NCBI GenBank assembly: GCA_030426685.1
Contig: JAUHYC010000002.1
Coordinates: 1 to 64,000 of the forward strand
Length of the DNA: 64,000 nucleotides
DNA from: Alphaproteobacteria bacterium
GTDB lineage: Bacteria > Pseudomonadota > Alphaproteobacteria > Rhodobacterales > Rhodobacteraceae
Reading direction: 5' to 3'
A program made the position numbers and the translations under genes. This document shows, piece after piece, positions 16,399-24,630 of the stretch. How positions within the stretch are numbered: position 1 is the stretch's first letter; each line of letters starts with the position of its first letter. A model generated the notes under the pieces. It had not been told where the DNA came from. It did no database searches and saw only the letters and a program-made list of their open reading frames with translations.

Positions 16399-17625
16399 AT
16401 GGCCCTGACGAACACCCAATCCAGCTATGGCGGTGTGACCAAGACATTTCACTGGCTGACCGCGTTGCTGATCCTGACGGCGTTACCTCTGGGATGGCTT
16501 GCCAACAACCTCGCTCACGCGATCTATGATCCGAATATCCCCACGACCGAGGCCGACATTGCCCGCGCCGTCCGGCTGTTCTCGCTGCACAAAACCGTTG
16601 GCATAACCGTTTTCTTCGTCGCTCTGGCGCGAATCCTGTGGGCGGCGTCACAAACCAAGCCCGGACTTCTGAATGCCGAAAACAAGCCCGAAGCTTTTGC
16701 GGCAGAGACTGTTCACTGGCTTCTCTATGGATCTCTGGTTCTGGTCCCACTGACCGGCTGGCTTCACCATGCAGCGGCCGAGGGTTTTGCGCCGATCCTT
16801 TGGCCGCTTGGCCAAAACCTGCCTTTGGTTCCAAAATCCGCATCTCTGGCCGAGTTCACAGCAAGTTTGCATTGGCTGTTCATTCTAATTCTGGCCGGAG
16901 CGCTGGTTTTACACATCCTCGGGGCCTTGAAGCATCACGTCGTGGACAAGGACAGTACCCTGCGGCGTATGCTTCCGGGAGATGCGAATGTCCCCACCCC
17001 ACCCGCACAGCAGCATTCAGCTGTTCCGGCCTTTGCGGCGCTCGCCGTTTGGGTCGCTGTGTTGGTCGGTGGCTGGTCGCTCGGGGTGTTCTCACATCAA
17101 TCAGCTGCTGCCACCGACACTGCCGAACTGACCGAAGTTCAATCGGACTGGCAGGTACAGGACGGATCTCTGTCGATCACGATCAACCAACTCGGCAGCC
17201 CGGTCACCGGTAATTTCGCGGACTGGACGGCTGCGATTGCCTTTGACGAGCCTGTTGAACCCGGGCTGGCCGGATCCGTTGACGTGACAATCGCCATCGG
17301 GTCCCTCAGCATCGGCACAGTGACCGAGCAAGCGATGGGCGCGGATTTCTTTGACAACACGCAGTTTCCCACTGCTCAATTCAAAGCCGACCTTTTCAAA
17401 ACCAACGATGGATATGAAGCGCGGGGCCCGCTGACTATCCGCGACAAGACGCTGGATATCGTACTGCCCTTCACACTTGATATGCAAAACGAGACTGCGC
17501 AGGTCGCAGGGTCGATCGTATTGGACCGGCTGGATTTCGATATCGGTACATCACAGCCCAAAGAGGATTCGCTGGGATTTGCCGTCACGGTCACGATCGA
17601 ACTGACGGCAACCCGCGCGGAGTAA
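16399..17625 (+). CDS. Cytochrome b561-YceI fusion protein
   Basis: Two-domain protein of 408 residues. Residues about 10-185 form a bacterial cytochrome b561: four membrane helices with conserved histidines (TKTFHWLTALLILT, LFSLHKTVGI, PLTGWLHHAA, LHWLFILILAGALVLHILGALKHH). A further membrane helix lies near 215-240. Residues about 255-408 form a periplasmic YceI (lipocalin-like) domain with AIAFDEPVEPGLAGSVDVTI, FPTAQFKADLF and TIRDKTLDIVLPFTLD. YceI proteins bind isoprenoid lipids such as quinones, so the fusion suggests quinone-linked electron transfer. ATG 16399 fits the family start. It faces a second, stand-alone YceI gene. Confidence 0.88.
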   Translation: MALTNTQSSYGGVTKTFHWLTALLILTALPLGWLANNLAHAIYDPNIPTTEADIARAVRLFSLHKTVGITVFFVALARILWAASQTKPGLLNAENKPEAFAAETVHWLLYGSLVLVPLTGWLHHAAAEGFAPILWPLGQNLPLVPKSASLAEFTASLHWLFILILAGALVLHILGALKHHVVDKDSTLRRMLPGDANVPTPPAQQHSAVPAFAALAVWVAVLVGGWSLGVFSHQSAAATDTAELTEVQSDWQVQDGSLSITINQLGSPVTGNFADWTAAIAFDEPVEPGLAGSVDVTIAIGSLSIGTVTEQAMGADFFDNTQFPTAQFKADLFKTNDGYEARGPLTIRDKTLDIVLPFTLDMQNETAQVAGSIVLDRLDFDIGTSQPKEDSLGFAVTVTIELTATRAE

Positions 17626-17643
17626 CAACAGACCTCAAAATGA

Positions 17644-17676
17644 AAACCGCCAGAGGTGACATACCTCTGGCGGTTT
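17644..17676. terminator. Bidirectional terminator between two YceI genes
   Basis: AAACCGCCAGAGGT (17644-17657) pairs perfectly with ACCTCTGGCGGTTT (17663-17676) over a 5-nt loop; it lies between convergent genes and is T-rich on the plus side and A-flanked on the other. Confidence 0.88.
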
Positions 17677-17698
17677 CTAGTTTCTGATTGACGTGGCT

Positions 17699-18271
17699 TT
17701 ATTCAGCTTTCTGAGCTTCCACCGAAATCCGGACCTCAACCTCGTCACCGACGAACGGTGCGAACTGGCCGAGATCAAAGTCGCTACGAACCAGAGTGGT
17801 CGTCGCATCGAACCCGGCCCAGGGCTTGTTGGCCATCGGGTGTTCACCCACCTGGTTCAGCTTGGCATCCAGAACGACCGATTTGGTGACGCCGTTCATG
17901 GTCAGGTCGCCGGTGATGTTGGCCGTGTTCTCGCCGGTCACTTCGATTCCGGTGGAGGTGAAAGTGATCATATCACCTTCGGTTACCCCAAAAAAATCTT
18001 CGGTCATGAAGTGATCTTCGCGCGGCTTCCAACCGGTGATCATCTCGACAACCGGCATCGATACGGTGACGCTCGATTCAGCAGGGTTTTCCTGATCAAA
18101 CATGATCTCACCCTCGAAACCCGAGAACATGCCGGTTGTGGTCGAGAAACCAAGGTGGTTGTAGCTGAAGACAACCTGGCTGTGGCTGGAATCCAGAACG
18201 TACTTTTCAGCGCTGGCAAATGCAGTGGTTGCCGTCATGGCCAGTGCAGCAGCAAGAAGGGTAGATTTCAT
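17699..18271 (-). CDS. Periplasmic YceI family protein
   Basis: Lipocalin-like protein of 190 residues with a Sec signal peptide (KSTLLAAALAMTATTAFASAEK, cleavage after ASA). The mature part has the YceI pattern: YVLDSSHSQVVFSYNHLGFSTTTGMFSGFEG, the FMTEDFFGV segment, and ITGDLTMNGVTKSVVLDA. The family binds polyisoprenoid chains. ATG 18271 starts a perfect signal peptide; the longer frame does not. Its neighbour is a b561-YceI fusion, so both may handle the same lipid or quinone in the periplasm. Confidence 0.9.
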   Translation of the reverse strand: MKSTLLAAALAMTATTAFASAEKYVLDSSHSQVVFSYNHLGFSTTTGMFSGFEGEIMFDQENPAESSVTVSMPVVEMITGWKPREDHFMTEDFFGVTEGDMITFTSTGIEVTGENTANITGDLTMNGVTKSVVLDAKLNQVGEHPMANKPWAGFDATTTLVRSDFDLGQFAPFVGDEVEVRISVEAQKAE

Positions 18272-18320
18272 AACAATCTCCGAATGTTTTGGGTTCGTAA
18301 ACCAGTTGGGTTGCTCACAA

Positions 18321-18360
18321 ACTAAAATGTGCCGCCCAAGGGCGGCACACAAGTATTTTT
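18321..18360. terminator. Terminator upstream of yceI
   Basis: TGTGCCGCCC (18328-18337) pairs with GGGCGGCACA (18340-18349) over two bases; minus-strand ATTTTAGT follows and plus-strand GTATTTTT follows on the other side. It ends the upstream minus-strand gene before the yceI promoter. Confidence 0.75.
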
Positions 18361-18398
18361 GATTCACAAACCCTGTTCCTATTTGAACAGAATAAATC

Positions 18399-18908
18399 TC
18401 AGGCGAAAATTGTTACGTTCTGGCTGAGTTGCCCCTTGAGCGCTGAGCTGACATCCGCCGATTCCAGCGGCAGCTTCATCAAAATGCTGCCGTCCACGTC
18501 GAACAACTCCACCTGATTTTCGGCAAATCGCGCACCGCCCAGCGAGTCGTAGCTGCGGCGCAGAACCGTCTGGGGGCGGCCGTTCTCATTTTTCTGAAGA
18601 ATGCGGACTTCGCGGCGGATCGGGTCAAAATAGGCATCGGGGCGCGCGTCCATGACCTCGATGGTCAGCAGACTGACACCAACGATCAGGAACATCAGCG
18701 ACGCAACCAGTTTGATGGGCCATACCTCAGTACCCATGACAGAGCCGGGCAATAGCCACATCGAAAAGGCCGACAGTACCAGAAAGGCACCCATGACGCG
18801 CACAAGCACCAAACGGGCACGCCAATTCGGCGCGAAGGTAATCAGTACGGGTACGGATTTCTCAAATGCCGCGCGTGGCGCCGATTGTTTAAATGTGTTT
18901 GTGTTCAT
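18399..18908 (-). CDS. Small inner-membrane protein of unknown function
   Basis: I do not recognise a named family. The 169-residue product has two predicted membrane helices (LVLVRVMGAFLVLSAFSMWLLPGS and LVASLMFLIVGVSLLTIEVM) separated by a short loop, then a soluble C-terminal half (AYFDPIRREVRILQKNENG to KLPLESADVSSALKGQLSQNV) that reads like a small beta-rich domain. Start may be 18908 (MNTNTF) or 18917 (MAVMNT); neither has a strong Shine-Dalgarno. Upstream frames run into rpsF and are not real. The plus-strand rpsF leader begins just beyond it. Confidence 0.65.
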   Translation of the reverse strand: MNTNTFKQSAPRAAFEKSVPVLITFAPNWRARLVLVRVMGAFLVLSAFSMWLLPGSVMGTEVWPIKLVASLMFLIVGVSLLTIEVMDARPDAYFDPIRREVRILQKNENGRPQTVLRRSYDSLGGARFAENQVELFDVDGSILMKLPLESADVSSALKGQLSQNVTIFA

Positions 18909-19077
18909 GACGGCCATTCTCTTGCCCTGTCTGTGGTTTTCCAATTGTCCGGGTGTTCCCGACTTCATGAACAACCTCGCGGCGAAAAAAGTCAGGAATT
19001 GGGCACACCAGTGGAAATAGGGCGACTTCACAAGGGCATATGTGGCAGGGCTTGCCCCGCCCTCATAAACGTGTATA

Positions 19078-19151
19078 CGGGGCCATCCTTCGCAGGAGTT
19101 ATGAATCGCGCAGCCTCTCGTGGCAGGGTCGCGAAGGACCAATTGGCCCCG
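19078..19151 (+). promoter_or_regulatory. Structured rpsF leader, candidate S6:S18 binding site
   Basis: Outer stem CGGGGCCA (19078-19085) pairs with TGGCCCCG (19144-19151); inner stem TCCTTCGC (19086-19093) pairs with GCGAAGGA (19131-19138); a 5-nt bulge CCAAT lies on the 3' side, and a 37-nt loop on top. Sixteen perfect pairs with a 3'-side C-rich bulge is the layout known for S6:S18 autoregulatory leaders, whose bulge holds CCG. It ends 26 nt before the rpsF Shine-Dalgarno. Function is inferred. Confidence 0.6.
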
Positions 19152-19175
19152 CCTTTGAAATGCGCCTTGATATAA
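19101..19175 (+). CDS. Possible 24-codon leader ORF before rpsF
   Basis: ATG at 19101 with CAGGAG just upstream opens a 24-residue frame (MNRAASRG... ending ...LKCALI) whose TAA lies directly before the rpsF Shine-Dalgarno. It starts within the loop of the leader hairpin, so its translation would open or close that structure. Could equally be chance. Confidence 0.25.
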   Translation: MNRAASRGRVAKDQLAPPLKCALI

Positions 19176-19187
19176 ACAGGAGTGCAC

Positions 19188-19541
19188 ATGCCACTGTATG
19201 AGCATGTAATGATCGCGCGTCAGGATCTGTCCAACGCGCAGGCAGAAAGCCTTGTCGAACATTTCGGCACCGTTCTGGCTGACAACGGCGGCAGCGTCGT
19301 CGACAGCGAGTACTGGGGCGTCAAGACGATGGCTTACAAGATCAACAAGAACCGCAAGGGTCACTATTCCTTCCTGAAGACTGACGCCCCCGCTGGCGCG
19401 GTGCAGGAAATGGAGCGCCTGATGCGCCTGCATGACGACGTTATGCGCGTTCTGACCATCAAGGTCGACGAGCATGCCGAGGGCCCCTCGGTCCAGATGC
19501 AGAAGCGCGATGAGCGCGAAGGCCGCCGCGAGCGCCGTTGA
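19188..19541 (+). CDS. rpsF: 30S ribosomal protein S6
   Basis: Small-subunit platform protein that forms a dimer with S18. The 117-residue protein starts MPLYEHVMIARQDL and carries the family core QVESL..YWGVKTMAYKINKN and the ...HYSFLKTDAP region, with a charged, arginine-rich tail (QKRDEREGRRERR). ATG 19188 is preceded by CAGGAG. First gene of the rpsF-rpsR-rplI operon, with a long hairpin leader that is a candidate for S6:S18 feedback control. Confidence 0.98.
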   Translation: MPLYEHVMIARQDLSNAQAESLVEHFGTVLADNGGSVVDSEYWGVKTMAYKINKNRKGHYSFLKTDAPAGAVQEMERLMRLHDDVMRVLTIKVDEHAEGPSVQMQKRDEREGRRERR

Positions 19542-19568
19542 TCAACGCCTGACGAAAGGACATAAACC

Positions 19569-19796
19569 ATGGCCGCAAAACCATTTTTCCGCCGCCGCAA
19601 GGTCTGCCCGTTCTCGGGTGAGAACGCGCCGAAAATCGACTACAAAGACACCCGTCTGCTGCAGCGCTACATCTCGGAGCGTGGCAAGATCGTACCTTCG
19701 CGCATCACCGCCGTTTCGGCGAAAAAGCAGCGAGAGCTGGCCCGTGCGATCAAGCGCGCCCGCTTCCTCGCCCTGCTGCCATACGCCGTGAAGTAA
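19569..19796 (+). CDS. rpsR: 30S ribosomal protein S18
   Basis: Primary partner of S6 in the 30S platform. The 75-residue basic protein has the diagnostic [13 protein letters not shown] start, [50 protein letters not shown] layout in shortened form seen here in full. GAAAGGA precedes its ATG and it lies 27 nt after rpsF. Confidence 0.98.
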   Translation: MAAKPFFRRRKVCPFSGENAPKIDYKDTRLLQRYISERGKIVPSRITAVSAKKQRELARAIKRARFLALLPYAVK

Positions 19797-19808
19797 GGAG
19801 AGACTGAC

Positions 19809-20429
19809 ATGCAAGTTATCCTGCTGGAACGCGTTGCGAAACTGGGTCAGATGGGCGACGTCGTTGACGTCAAGCCCGGCTTTGCCCGCAACTTCCTGCT
19901 GCCCCAGGGCAAAGCGCTGAGCGCGTCCGAGGCCAACATCGCCTCGTTCGAAGCCCAGAAAGCACAGCTTGAGGCCCGCAACCTGGAAACCAAGAAAGAA
20001 GCTGAAGCGCTGGCCGAAAAGCTGGACGGTCAGCAGTTCATCGTGATTCGCTCGGCATCGGATGCCGGCGCGCTGTACGGCTCGGTCACCCCGCGCGACG
20101 CAGCAGACGCCGCCACCGAAGCAGGCTTCACCGTCGACAAAAAACAGGTCATCCTGCTCGCTCCGATCAAGGAACTGGGCCTGCACTCGGTCGCGGTCAA
20201 ACTGCACCCTGAGGTCGAGGTCGAGATCAAGATGAACGTGGCCCGTTCGGAAGAAGAAGCCGAACTCCAAGCTTCGGGCAAATCGATCCAGGAACTGGCA
20301 GCCGAAGAAGAAGCTGCCGCTGAGTTCGAAATCGCAGAACTGTTCGACGACATCGGCTCGGCCGCGTCGGAAGACGAAGAGCTGGTTGCCGAAGAGGCAC
20401 CGGCAGAAGAAGACGAAGCCAAAGCCTGA
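19809..20429 (+). CDS. rplI: 50S ribosomal protein L9 with acidic C-terminal tail
   Basis: Binds 23S rRNA at the base of the L1 stalk. The N-terminal domain ([32 protein letters not shown]), the long connecting helix (residues about 40-75) and the C-terminal domain ([27 protein letters not shown]) are all standard. The product is 206 residues, against about 150 in Escherichia coli: the last 45-50 residues are very acidic and alanine-rich. Similar extensions occur in Rhodobacterales as far as I recall. AAGGAGAG precedes the ATG. Confidence 0.97.
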   Translation: MQVILLERVAKLGQMGDVVDVKPGFARNFLLPQGKALSASEANIASFEAQKAQLEARNLETKKEAEALAEKLDGQQFIVIRSASDAGALYGSVTPRDAADAATEAGFTVDKKQVILLAPIKELGLHSVAVKLHPEVEVEIKMNVARSEEEAELQASGKSIQELAAEEEAAAEFEIAELFDDIGSAASEDEELVAEEAPAEEDEAKA

Positions 20430-20453
20430 TCTGACAGAGCTTGGGTGAATCAA

Positions 20454-20481
20454 GGGTCGCGCAGCCGCGCGACCCTTTTTT
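20454..20481 (+). terminator. Terminator of the rpsF-rpsR-rplI operon
   Basis: GGGTCGCGC (20454-20462) pairs with GCGCGACCC (20467-20475) over a 4-nt loop and is followed by six T. Confidence 0.95.
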
Positions 20482-20574
20482 GTGGTCCAAGCAATATTTG
20501 GCCGGAGGTCCAGCCTCCTCTTGCGGTCTGGTTACCGATTCATATCATCCGCCATAGCAACCAGGAGGATATGC

Positions 20575-21060
20575 ATGACCCCAAATTTCCGACGCTGCAT
20601 ACTAGCTTTCCTGCTTGTTGCGCCGCTGGCCGCTTGCGGTGGGCCGAACAAAGCAGACCCGAAGGATGCGTTCGACCCGCCTCTTTATCCCAATGAAACA
20701 CCCGAGTTGCGCGCGTCGATCAACGAATGGGCCGACCACTACGAAGTGCCGCGTGAACTGGTGCATAAGCTGGCGATCCGCGAAAGCACGCATCGTCCAT
20801 GGGCTGTGAATCGGCCCTACTATGGGTTGCTGCAGATTCTTCCTGCGACCGCCCGTTCAATGGGATATTCTGGCAATCCCAAGGGTCTGCTCGACGCCGA
20901 TACCAATCTGGAGTTTGCCGGGAAATACCTGCGGGGTGCATGGCTTTTGGCGGACGGGGATCAGCAACGTGCAATCTTCCTTTATGCAAAGGGATACTAC
21001 CCTGAGGCGAAGGCACGCGGGATGTTGGTTGAAACTGGTCTGGTTTCTGCCACAGAATAG
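20575..21060 (+). CDS. SLT-domain lipoprotein (lytic transglycosylase-like)
   Basis: Predicted outer-membrane or periplasmic lipoprotein of 161 residues: signal peptide ending in the lipobox LAAC (RCILAFLLVAPLAACGG). The mature part is a single SLT domain: VPRELVHKLAIRESTHRPWAVN holds the catalytic Glu-Ser pair, YYGLLQILPATARSMGY the substrate-binding segment, and NLEFAGKYLRGAW with IFLYAKGYY the end of the fold. It would cleave peptidoglycan glycan strands. ATG 20575 is 6 nt after AGGAGG. Next gene is luxR after a dyad-rich gap. Confidence 0.9.
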   Translation: MTPNFRRCILAFLLVAPLAACGGPNKADPKDAFDPPLYPNETPELRASINEWADHYEVPRELVHKLAIRESTHRPWAVNRPYYGLLQILPATARSMGYSGNPKGLLDADTNLEFAGKYLRGAWLLADGDQQRAIFLYAKGYYPEAKARGMLVETGLVSATE

Positions 21061-21340
21061 GCTTCTTTATTGCGCAATCTCTTTATAAAGCTCACACATA
21101 ACCACTCCAATCCAACAGCGGATTCCGCGACCAACACAGCAGTATTCACTGATATGGCCATAAAGAATGCCCAATGTATGTGCGCTAAAAGCACATTTGC
21201 CCCAAAAAAGCAGACATTTCCCACATCTTCTTGTCATGATATGGGAAATGTGGTGTGTTGGCTGACGTCAGGGAAGTCAGTACCTTTTTCCTGGCCAAAG
21301 GGATCCGCCCGCTCACTCGGGTCTAGCTGGTCGTTACCGT
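21061..21340 (+). promoter_or_regulatory. Dyad-rich promoter region upstream of luxR
   Basis: This AT-richer 280-nt gap holds several inverted repeats: ATTGCGCAAT (21069-21078), ATGTGC/GCACAT with a 7-nt spacer (21178-21196), a 14-nt near-perfect pair ACATTTCCCACATC (21214-21227) and GATATGGGAAATGT (21238-21251), and CTGACGTCAG (21262-21271). At least the last two are well placed to act as operators for luxR expression. Confidence 0.6.
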
Positions 21341-22042
21341 ATGGATATTGTTGATCTCAGCACCCTACCCGAACAGGATACTCGCTATGACGAGTTCCTG
21401 CGGCAGGTGTGTGACAAATACGAAATGGACCATGCAGCCTATGCGGGTATGAACCCTGCGGCGGGCACGATCCATGGCCATGTCACCTATGGCGACGACT
21501 GGAAAAACCACTATCAGGAGCAGGGCCTGCACCTGATCGACCCGACCCTGCATATGAGCCAACGCAGTATCGCCCCGGTGGACTGGAGCCGCCTTGAACG
21601 CGGCAAAGACTTTCAGCGCGTTTTCCGTGATGCACATGATTTTGGCATTCCCGATCAGGGCGTTACCATTCCCGTACGTGGCCCCTATGGCGACATTGGT
21701 CTGCTAAGCGCCACACGTGACTGCAGCCGGGAGGAATGGAAAAAGCTGGTTCCCAACGTGATCAGCGACCTGCAATCACTGGCCGTGCACATCCATGACA
21801 ATGTCATGACCTCCGACACGATCAGCCGGATGCTGTATCATCCAACGCTCTCAAGCCGCGAGCTTGAGATTCTGCAATGGGCTGCAGCTGGAAAATCGCA
21901 ACAGGATATCGGCGATATCCTGTCGATTTCACATCGTACCGTTGAGGTCCACTTGCGCTCTTCACGTGAAAAGCTTAATGCACTGACGACCCCACAGGCC
22001 GTCGGCCGCGCGATTGGAATCGGGCTAATCTACCCAGGATAA
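21341..22042 (+). CDS. luxR: LuxR-type quorum-sensing regulator
   Basis: Acyl-homoserine lactone receptor and transcription factor, 233 residues. The N-terminal autoinducer domain shows the family's conserved residues W54, Y58, D67, P68 and W82 plus the GIPDQGVTIPVRGPYG strand. The C-terminal GerE helix-turn-helix spans about 165-230 (LSSRELEILQWAAAGKSQQDIGDILSISHRTVEVHLRSSREKL). It lies 119 nt upstream of luxI on the same strand, the typical cognate arrangement. Its promoter region contains several dyads. Which lactone it senses cannot be read from the sequence. Confidence 0.93.
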   Translation: MDIVDLSTLPEQDTRYDEFLRQVCDKYEMDHAAYAGMNPAAGTIHGHVTYGDDWKNHYQEQGLHLIDPTLHMSQRSIAPVDWSRLERGKDFQRVFRDAHDFGIPDQGVTIPVRGPYGDIGLLSATRDCSREEWKKLVPNVISDLQSLAVHIHDNVMTSDTISRMLYHPTLSSRELEILQWAAAGKSQQDIGDILSISHRTVEVHLRSSREKLNALTTPQAVGRAIGIGLIYPG

Positions 22043-22100
22043 AGCCAAAAACTCCCCAAATCGGGCGAAAAAAAGCCGATATTACGGGAAACCCCCAATA

Positions 22101-22116
22101 GATTCGCCCTCGAATC
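22101..22116 (+). promoter_or_regulatory. Candidate lux-box-like dyad upstream of luxI
   Basis: GATTCG (22101-22106) and CGAATC (22111-22116) form a perfect 6-bp inverted repeat with a 4-nt spacer, 46 nt before the luxI start. Spacing and position suit a LuxR-family operator, although the bases differ from the classical lux box. A second, weaker dyad (ATCGG/CCGAT, 22060-22080) lies further upstream. Confidence 0.5.
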
Positions 22117-22161
22117 CGAGTAACGTCTTATCCACAGACAGATTACTCGAAGGGGGTTAAT

Positions 22162-23016
22162 ATGATCTTGGTAGTTGATGGGCTGAACAGACATCTGTTC
22201 ACCGAAGTTCTTGACGATATGTTCGAACTGCGTGCTCGGGTTTTTGGCGGGCGACTTGGTTGGGATGTGAATATTGAAGACGGCAAGGAAATCGACCAGT
22301 TCGATCACCTGGACCCGGCGTATGTGATTGGTCTCGACGATGAGGGGAACGTCGTGGCCGCAGTACGCGCACTCCAGACCACCGGACCGCATATGCTTTC
22401 GGATGTGTTCTCGGACATCTTGTGCGGTGAGGCACCGATGCGCAGCGCGACGATGTGGGAATCCACGCGTTTCTGTGTTGACACGCAGCGGCTGACACGC
22501 GGCAAGGAAAAGAACTCGGTATCTTATGCGACCTGCGAGTTGATGATCGGCTCATTGGAGTACTGCCGAAGCGCGGGCATTCAGGACATCATCACTGTGA
22601 TCGATCCGGTTATGAACCGTGTCCTGAAACGGTCGAACTGCGCACCATACGACTATGTGGGCGAAACAGTTCCGATGGGCAAAGTTCCAGCTATGGCCGC
22701 CCTGTTGGACTGCAGCGAAGAAAGAATCTCGGGTCTTCGCGAATTCGCAGACATCCACCACGATGTGTTTATCGAGGAAGAAAAAGCGCTGGAGATGTTC
22801 GAAGCCAAAAAAGCCGAAAAACCCAGCCCGGCGAATCGCGATCACAAACCACTGACTGATCTAGAGAAATACTTTGCCGAACAGATGAGTGCGGCAAGGA
22901 CGGAGCAGGAACGTCAGGATGTTTTGAAACTGATCGAAGCCCTGTCCGACACTTTCACCCCAGAGCAAAAGACCGCTCTGTTACAGACCCCCCGTGCTTT
23001 TGCTCATGAGGCCTGA
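22162..23016 (+). CDS. luxI: Acyl-homoserine lactone synthase (LuxI) with long C-terminal tail
   Basis: Makes acyl-homoserine lactone signals from acyl-ACP and S-adenosylmethionine. All conserved catalytic-site residues are present at canonical places: R24, F28, W34, D45, D48, R69, E100 and R103. The 284-residue product is 70-80 residues longer than usual LuxI proteins; the extra C-terminal part (from about 205) is charged, lysine/glutamate-rich and probably helical. AGGGGG lies 8 nt before the ATG. It follows luxR, and a strong terminator lies downstream. Confidence 0.94.
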   Translation: MILVVDGLNRHLFTEVLDDMFELRARVFGGRLGWDVNIEDGKEIDQFDHLDPAYVIGLDDEGNVVAAVRALQTTGPHMLSDVFSDILCGEAPMRSATMWESTRFCVDTQRLTRGKEKNSVSYATCELMIGSLEYCRSAGIQDIITVIDPVMNRVLKRSNCAPYDYVGETVPMGKVPAMAALLDCSEERISGLREFADIHHDVFIEEEKALEMFEAKKAEKPSPANRDHKPLTDLEKYFAEQMSAARTEQERQDVLKLIEALSDTFTPEQKTALLQTPRAFAHEA

Positions 23017-23047
23017 CCCCCTCACCTCATCAGTTTAAGCCACCCAC

Positions 23048-23084
23048 GCGGAGCCGTCTTATATCAGACGGCTCCGCTTTATTG
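23048..23084 (+). terminator. Terminator after luxI
   Basis: GCGGAGCCGTCT (23048-23059) pairs perfectly with AGACGGCTCCGC (23066-23077) over six bases, followed by TTTATT. It lies between convergent luxI and tig. Confidence 0.88.
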
Positions 23085-23113
23085 GTGCTCTGTAGATTGG
23101 GAAAGGAAGAGGA

Positions 23114-24445
23114 TTATTCCTCTTCCAGTGCCTCAACGGCTTTCTGCAGGTCATCTTTGCTGACTTCTTTGTCTTCGACTTGCGCCAGCTCGACGATGTA
23201 ATCGACAACCTTGTCTTCGAAGATCGGCGCGCGCAGTTGCTGCTGCATCTGAGCATTCTGTTGCACAAACTCAAAGAATTGGCGTTCCTGGCCCGGATAC
23301 TGACGCGCCTGGTTCATGATCGCCTGAGTCATTTCGGCGTCAGTCACCTCAACCTCGGCCTTCTGGCCCAACTCGGCCAGCAGCAGGCCCAGACGCACGC
23401 GGCGCTCGGCCAGTTTGGTGTGCTCGTCGGTGGGCTCGATCGGATCGTGATCGTGTCCTTCAACGTCAGGATTTTCTTCGTGCCACAGCTGATGTGCGAT
23501 TTGCTTGGCTTCGGCGTCAACCAGCGACGGCGGCAGGTCGAACGAGACCTTCTTGTCCAGCGCATCCAGCAAAGCACGCTTCATGACCGCGCGTGAGGCG
23601 CCGGCGTATTCTGCTTCCAGACGCTCAGCGATCTGAGCCTTCAGCGCGGCCAGATCCTCGGCGCCGAATTTCTTGGCCAGTTCGTCGTCGACCTCGGCCG
23701 CAACCGGCTCCTTCACCTCTTTGATGGTGCAGGTGAACACGGCGTCTTTACCGGCCAGATGCTCGGCGCCGTATTCCTCCGGGAAGGTGACGTTGACGTC
23801 TTTTTCTTCCTCGGCCTTCACACCAACCAGCTGCTCTTCGAAGCCGGGGATAAAGCTGTCCGAGCCCAGAACCAGCGGGTAGTCTTCGGCCGAACCGCCT
23901 TCGAACTCTTCGCCATCAACCTTGCCGACGAAATCGAATACGATCTGGTCGCCATCCTTGGCCTTCGAGCCCTTGCGGCGCGCTTTGAAGTTCTGCGCGG
24001 TCTCGGCCAGATTGTTCAGCGCCTCTTCGACAGCTGCGTCATCCGCTTTGACAACCAGCTTTTCCAGCTCGACCGATTTCAGGTCGACTTCGGGAATCTC
24101 GGGCAGCGCTTCATAGGACATCGCGACCTCAACGTCGTCGCCCTCTTTCCAGTCCTCGTTGGTCATTTTAACTTCGGGCTGCAGCGCCGGGCGTTCACCA
24201 CTGTCCTCAAAGTGCTTGTTCATCGCACCGTCGATGGATTCCTGCATCGCTTCGCCCAGCAGGCGCTGGCCAAACTGCTTCTTCAGCAGCGCCATCGGCA
24301 CCTTACCTTTGCGGAAGCCCTTCATCTCGACTTCGGGCTGCGCTTCGGTCAACTTTTCGTTGACCTTGTCGTCCAGCTCGGCGGCGGTCACAACGATGTT
24401 GTAGCCGCGTTTCAGACCTTCGTTCAGCGTCTCGGTAACCTGCAT
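23114..24445 (-). CDS. tig: Trigger factor
   Basis: Ribosome-bound chaperone and prolyl isomerase. The 443-residue protein has the N-terminal ribosome-binding domain with [19 protein letters not shown] (the GFRxGxxP signature), a central FKBP-type PPIase domain ([44 protein letters not shown] in outline, residues about 160-240) and a helical C-terminal arm ending in an acidic tail. ATG 24445 matches the family start (MQVTETL). Convergent with luxI. Confidence 0.96.
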   Translation of the reverse strand: MQVTETLNEGLKRGYNIVVTAAELDDKVNEKLTEAQPEVEMKGFRKGKVPMALLKKQFGQRLLGEAMQESIDGAMNKHFEDSGERPALQPEVKMTNEDWKEGDDVEVAMSYEALPEIPEVDLKSVELEKLVVKADDAAVEEALNNLAETAQNFKARRKGSKAKDGDQIVFDFVGKVDGEEFEGGSAEDYPLVLGSDSFIPGFEEQLVGVKAEEEKDVNVTFPEEYGAEHLAGKDAVFTCTIKEVKEPVAAEVDDELAKKFGAEDLAALKAQIAERLEAEYAGASRAVMKRALLDALDKKVSFDLPPSLVDAEAKQIAHQLWHEENPDVEGHDHDPIEPTDEHTKLAERRVRLGLLLAELGQKAEVEVTDAEMTQAIMNQARQYPGQERQFFEFVQQNAQMQQQLRAPIFEDKVVDYIVELAQVEDKEVSKDDLQKAVEALEEE

Positions 24446-24576
24446 TATGGTAGTCCCCATAGGATTCGGGGCGCGCAACACGGGCGCGCCGGGCAAATTT
24501 GTCGCCTTCTATTTGCCCTGCCGCCTACGTGCAAGAGGCAATGGCCCAATCCGCCCGGTTTTACCCATGTCACAGA

Positions 24577-24607
24577 CAAAAAAACGCCCCGGTACAGGCC
24601 GGGGCGT
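24577..24607 (-). terminator. Porin gene terminator
   Basis: ACGCCCCGG (24584-24592) pairs with CCGGGGCGT (24599-24607) over a 6-nt loop; seven T follow on the minus strand. Lies 23 nt after the porin stop. Confidence 0.9.
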
Positions 24608-24630
24608 CAGGGCTTCACTTCATTTCAGGT

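Noticed and set aside
21061-21340. CRISPR array in the luxR upstream region
   Set aside because: The repeats are inverted, different from one another and not regularly spaced.
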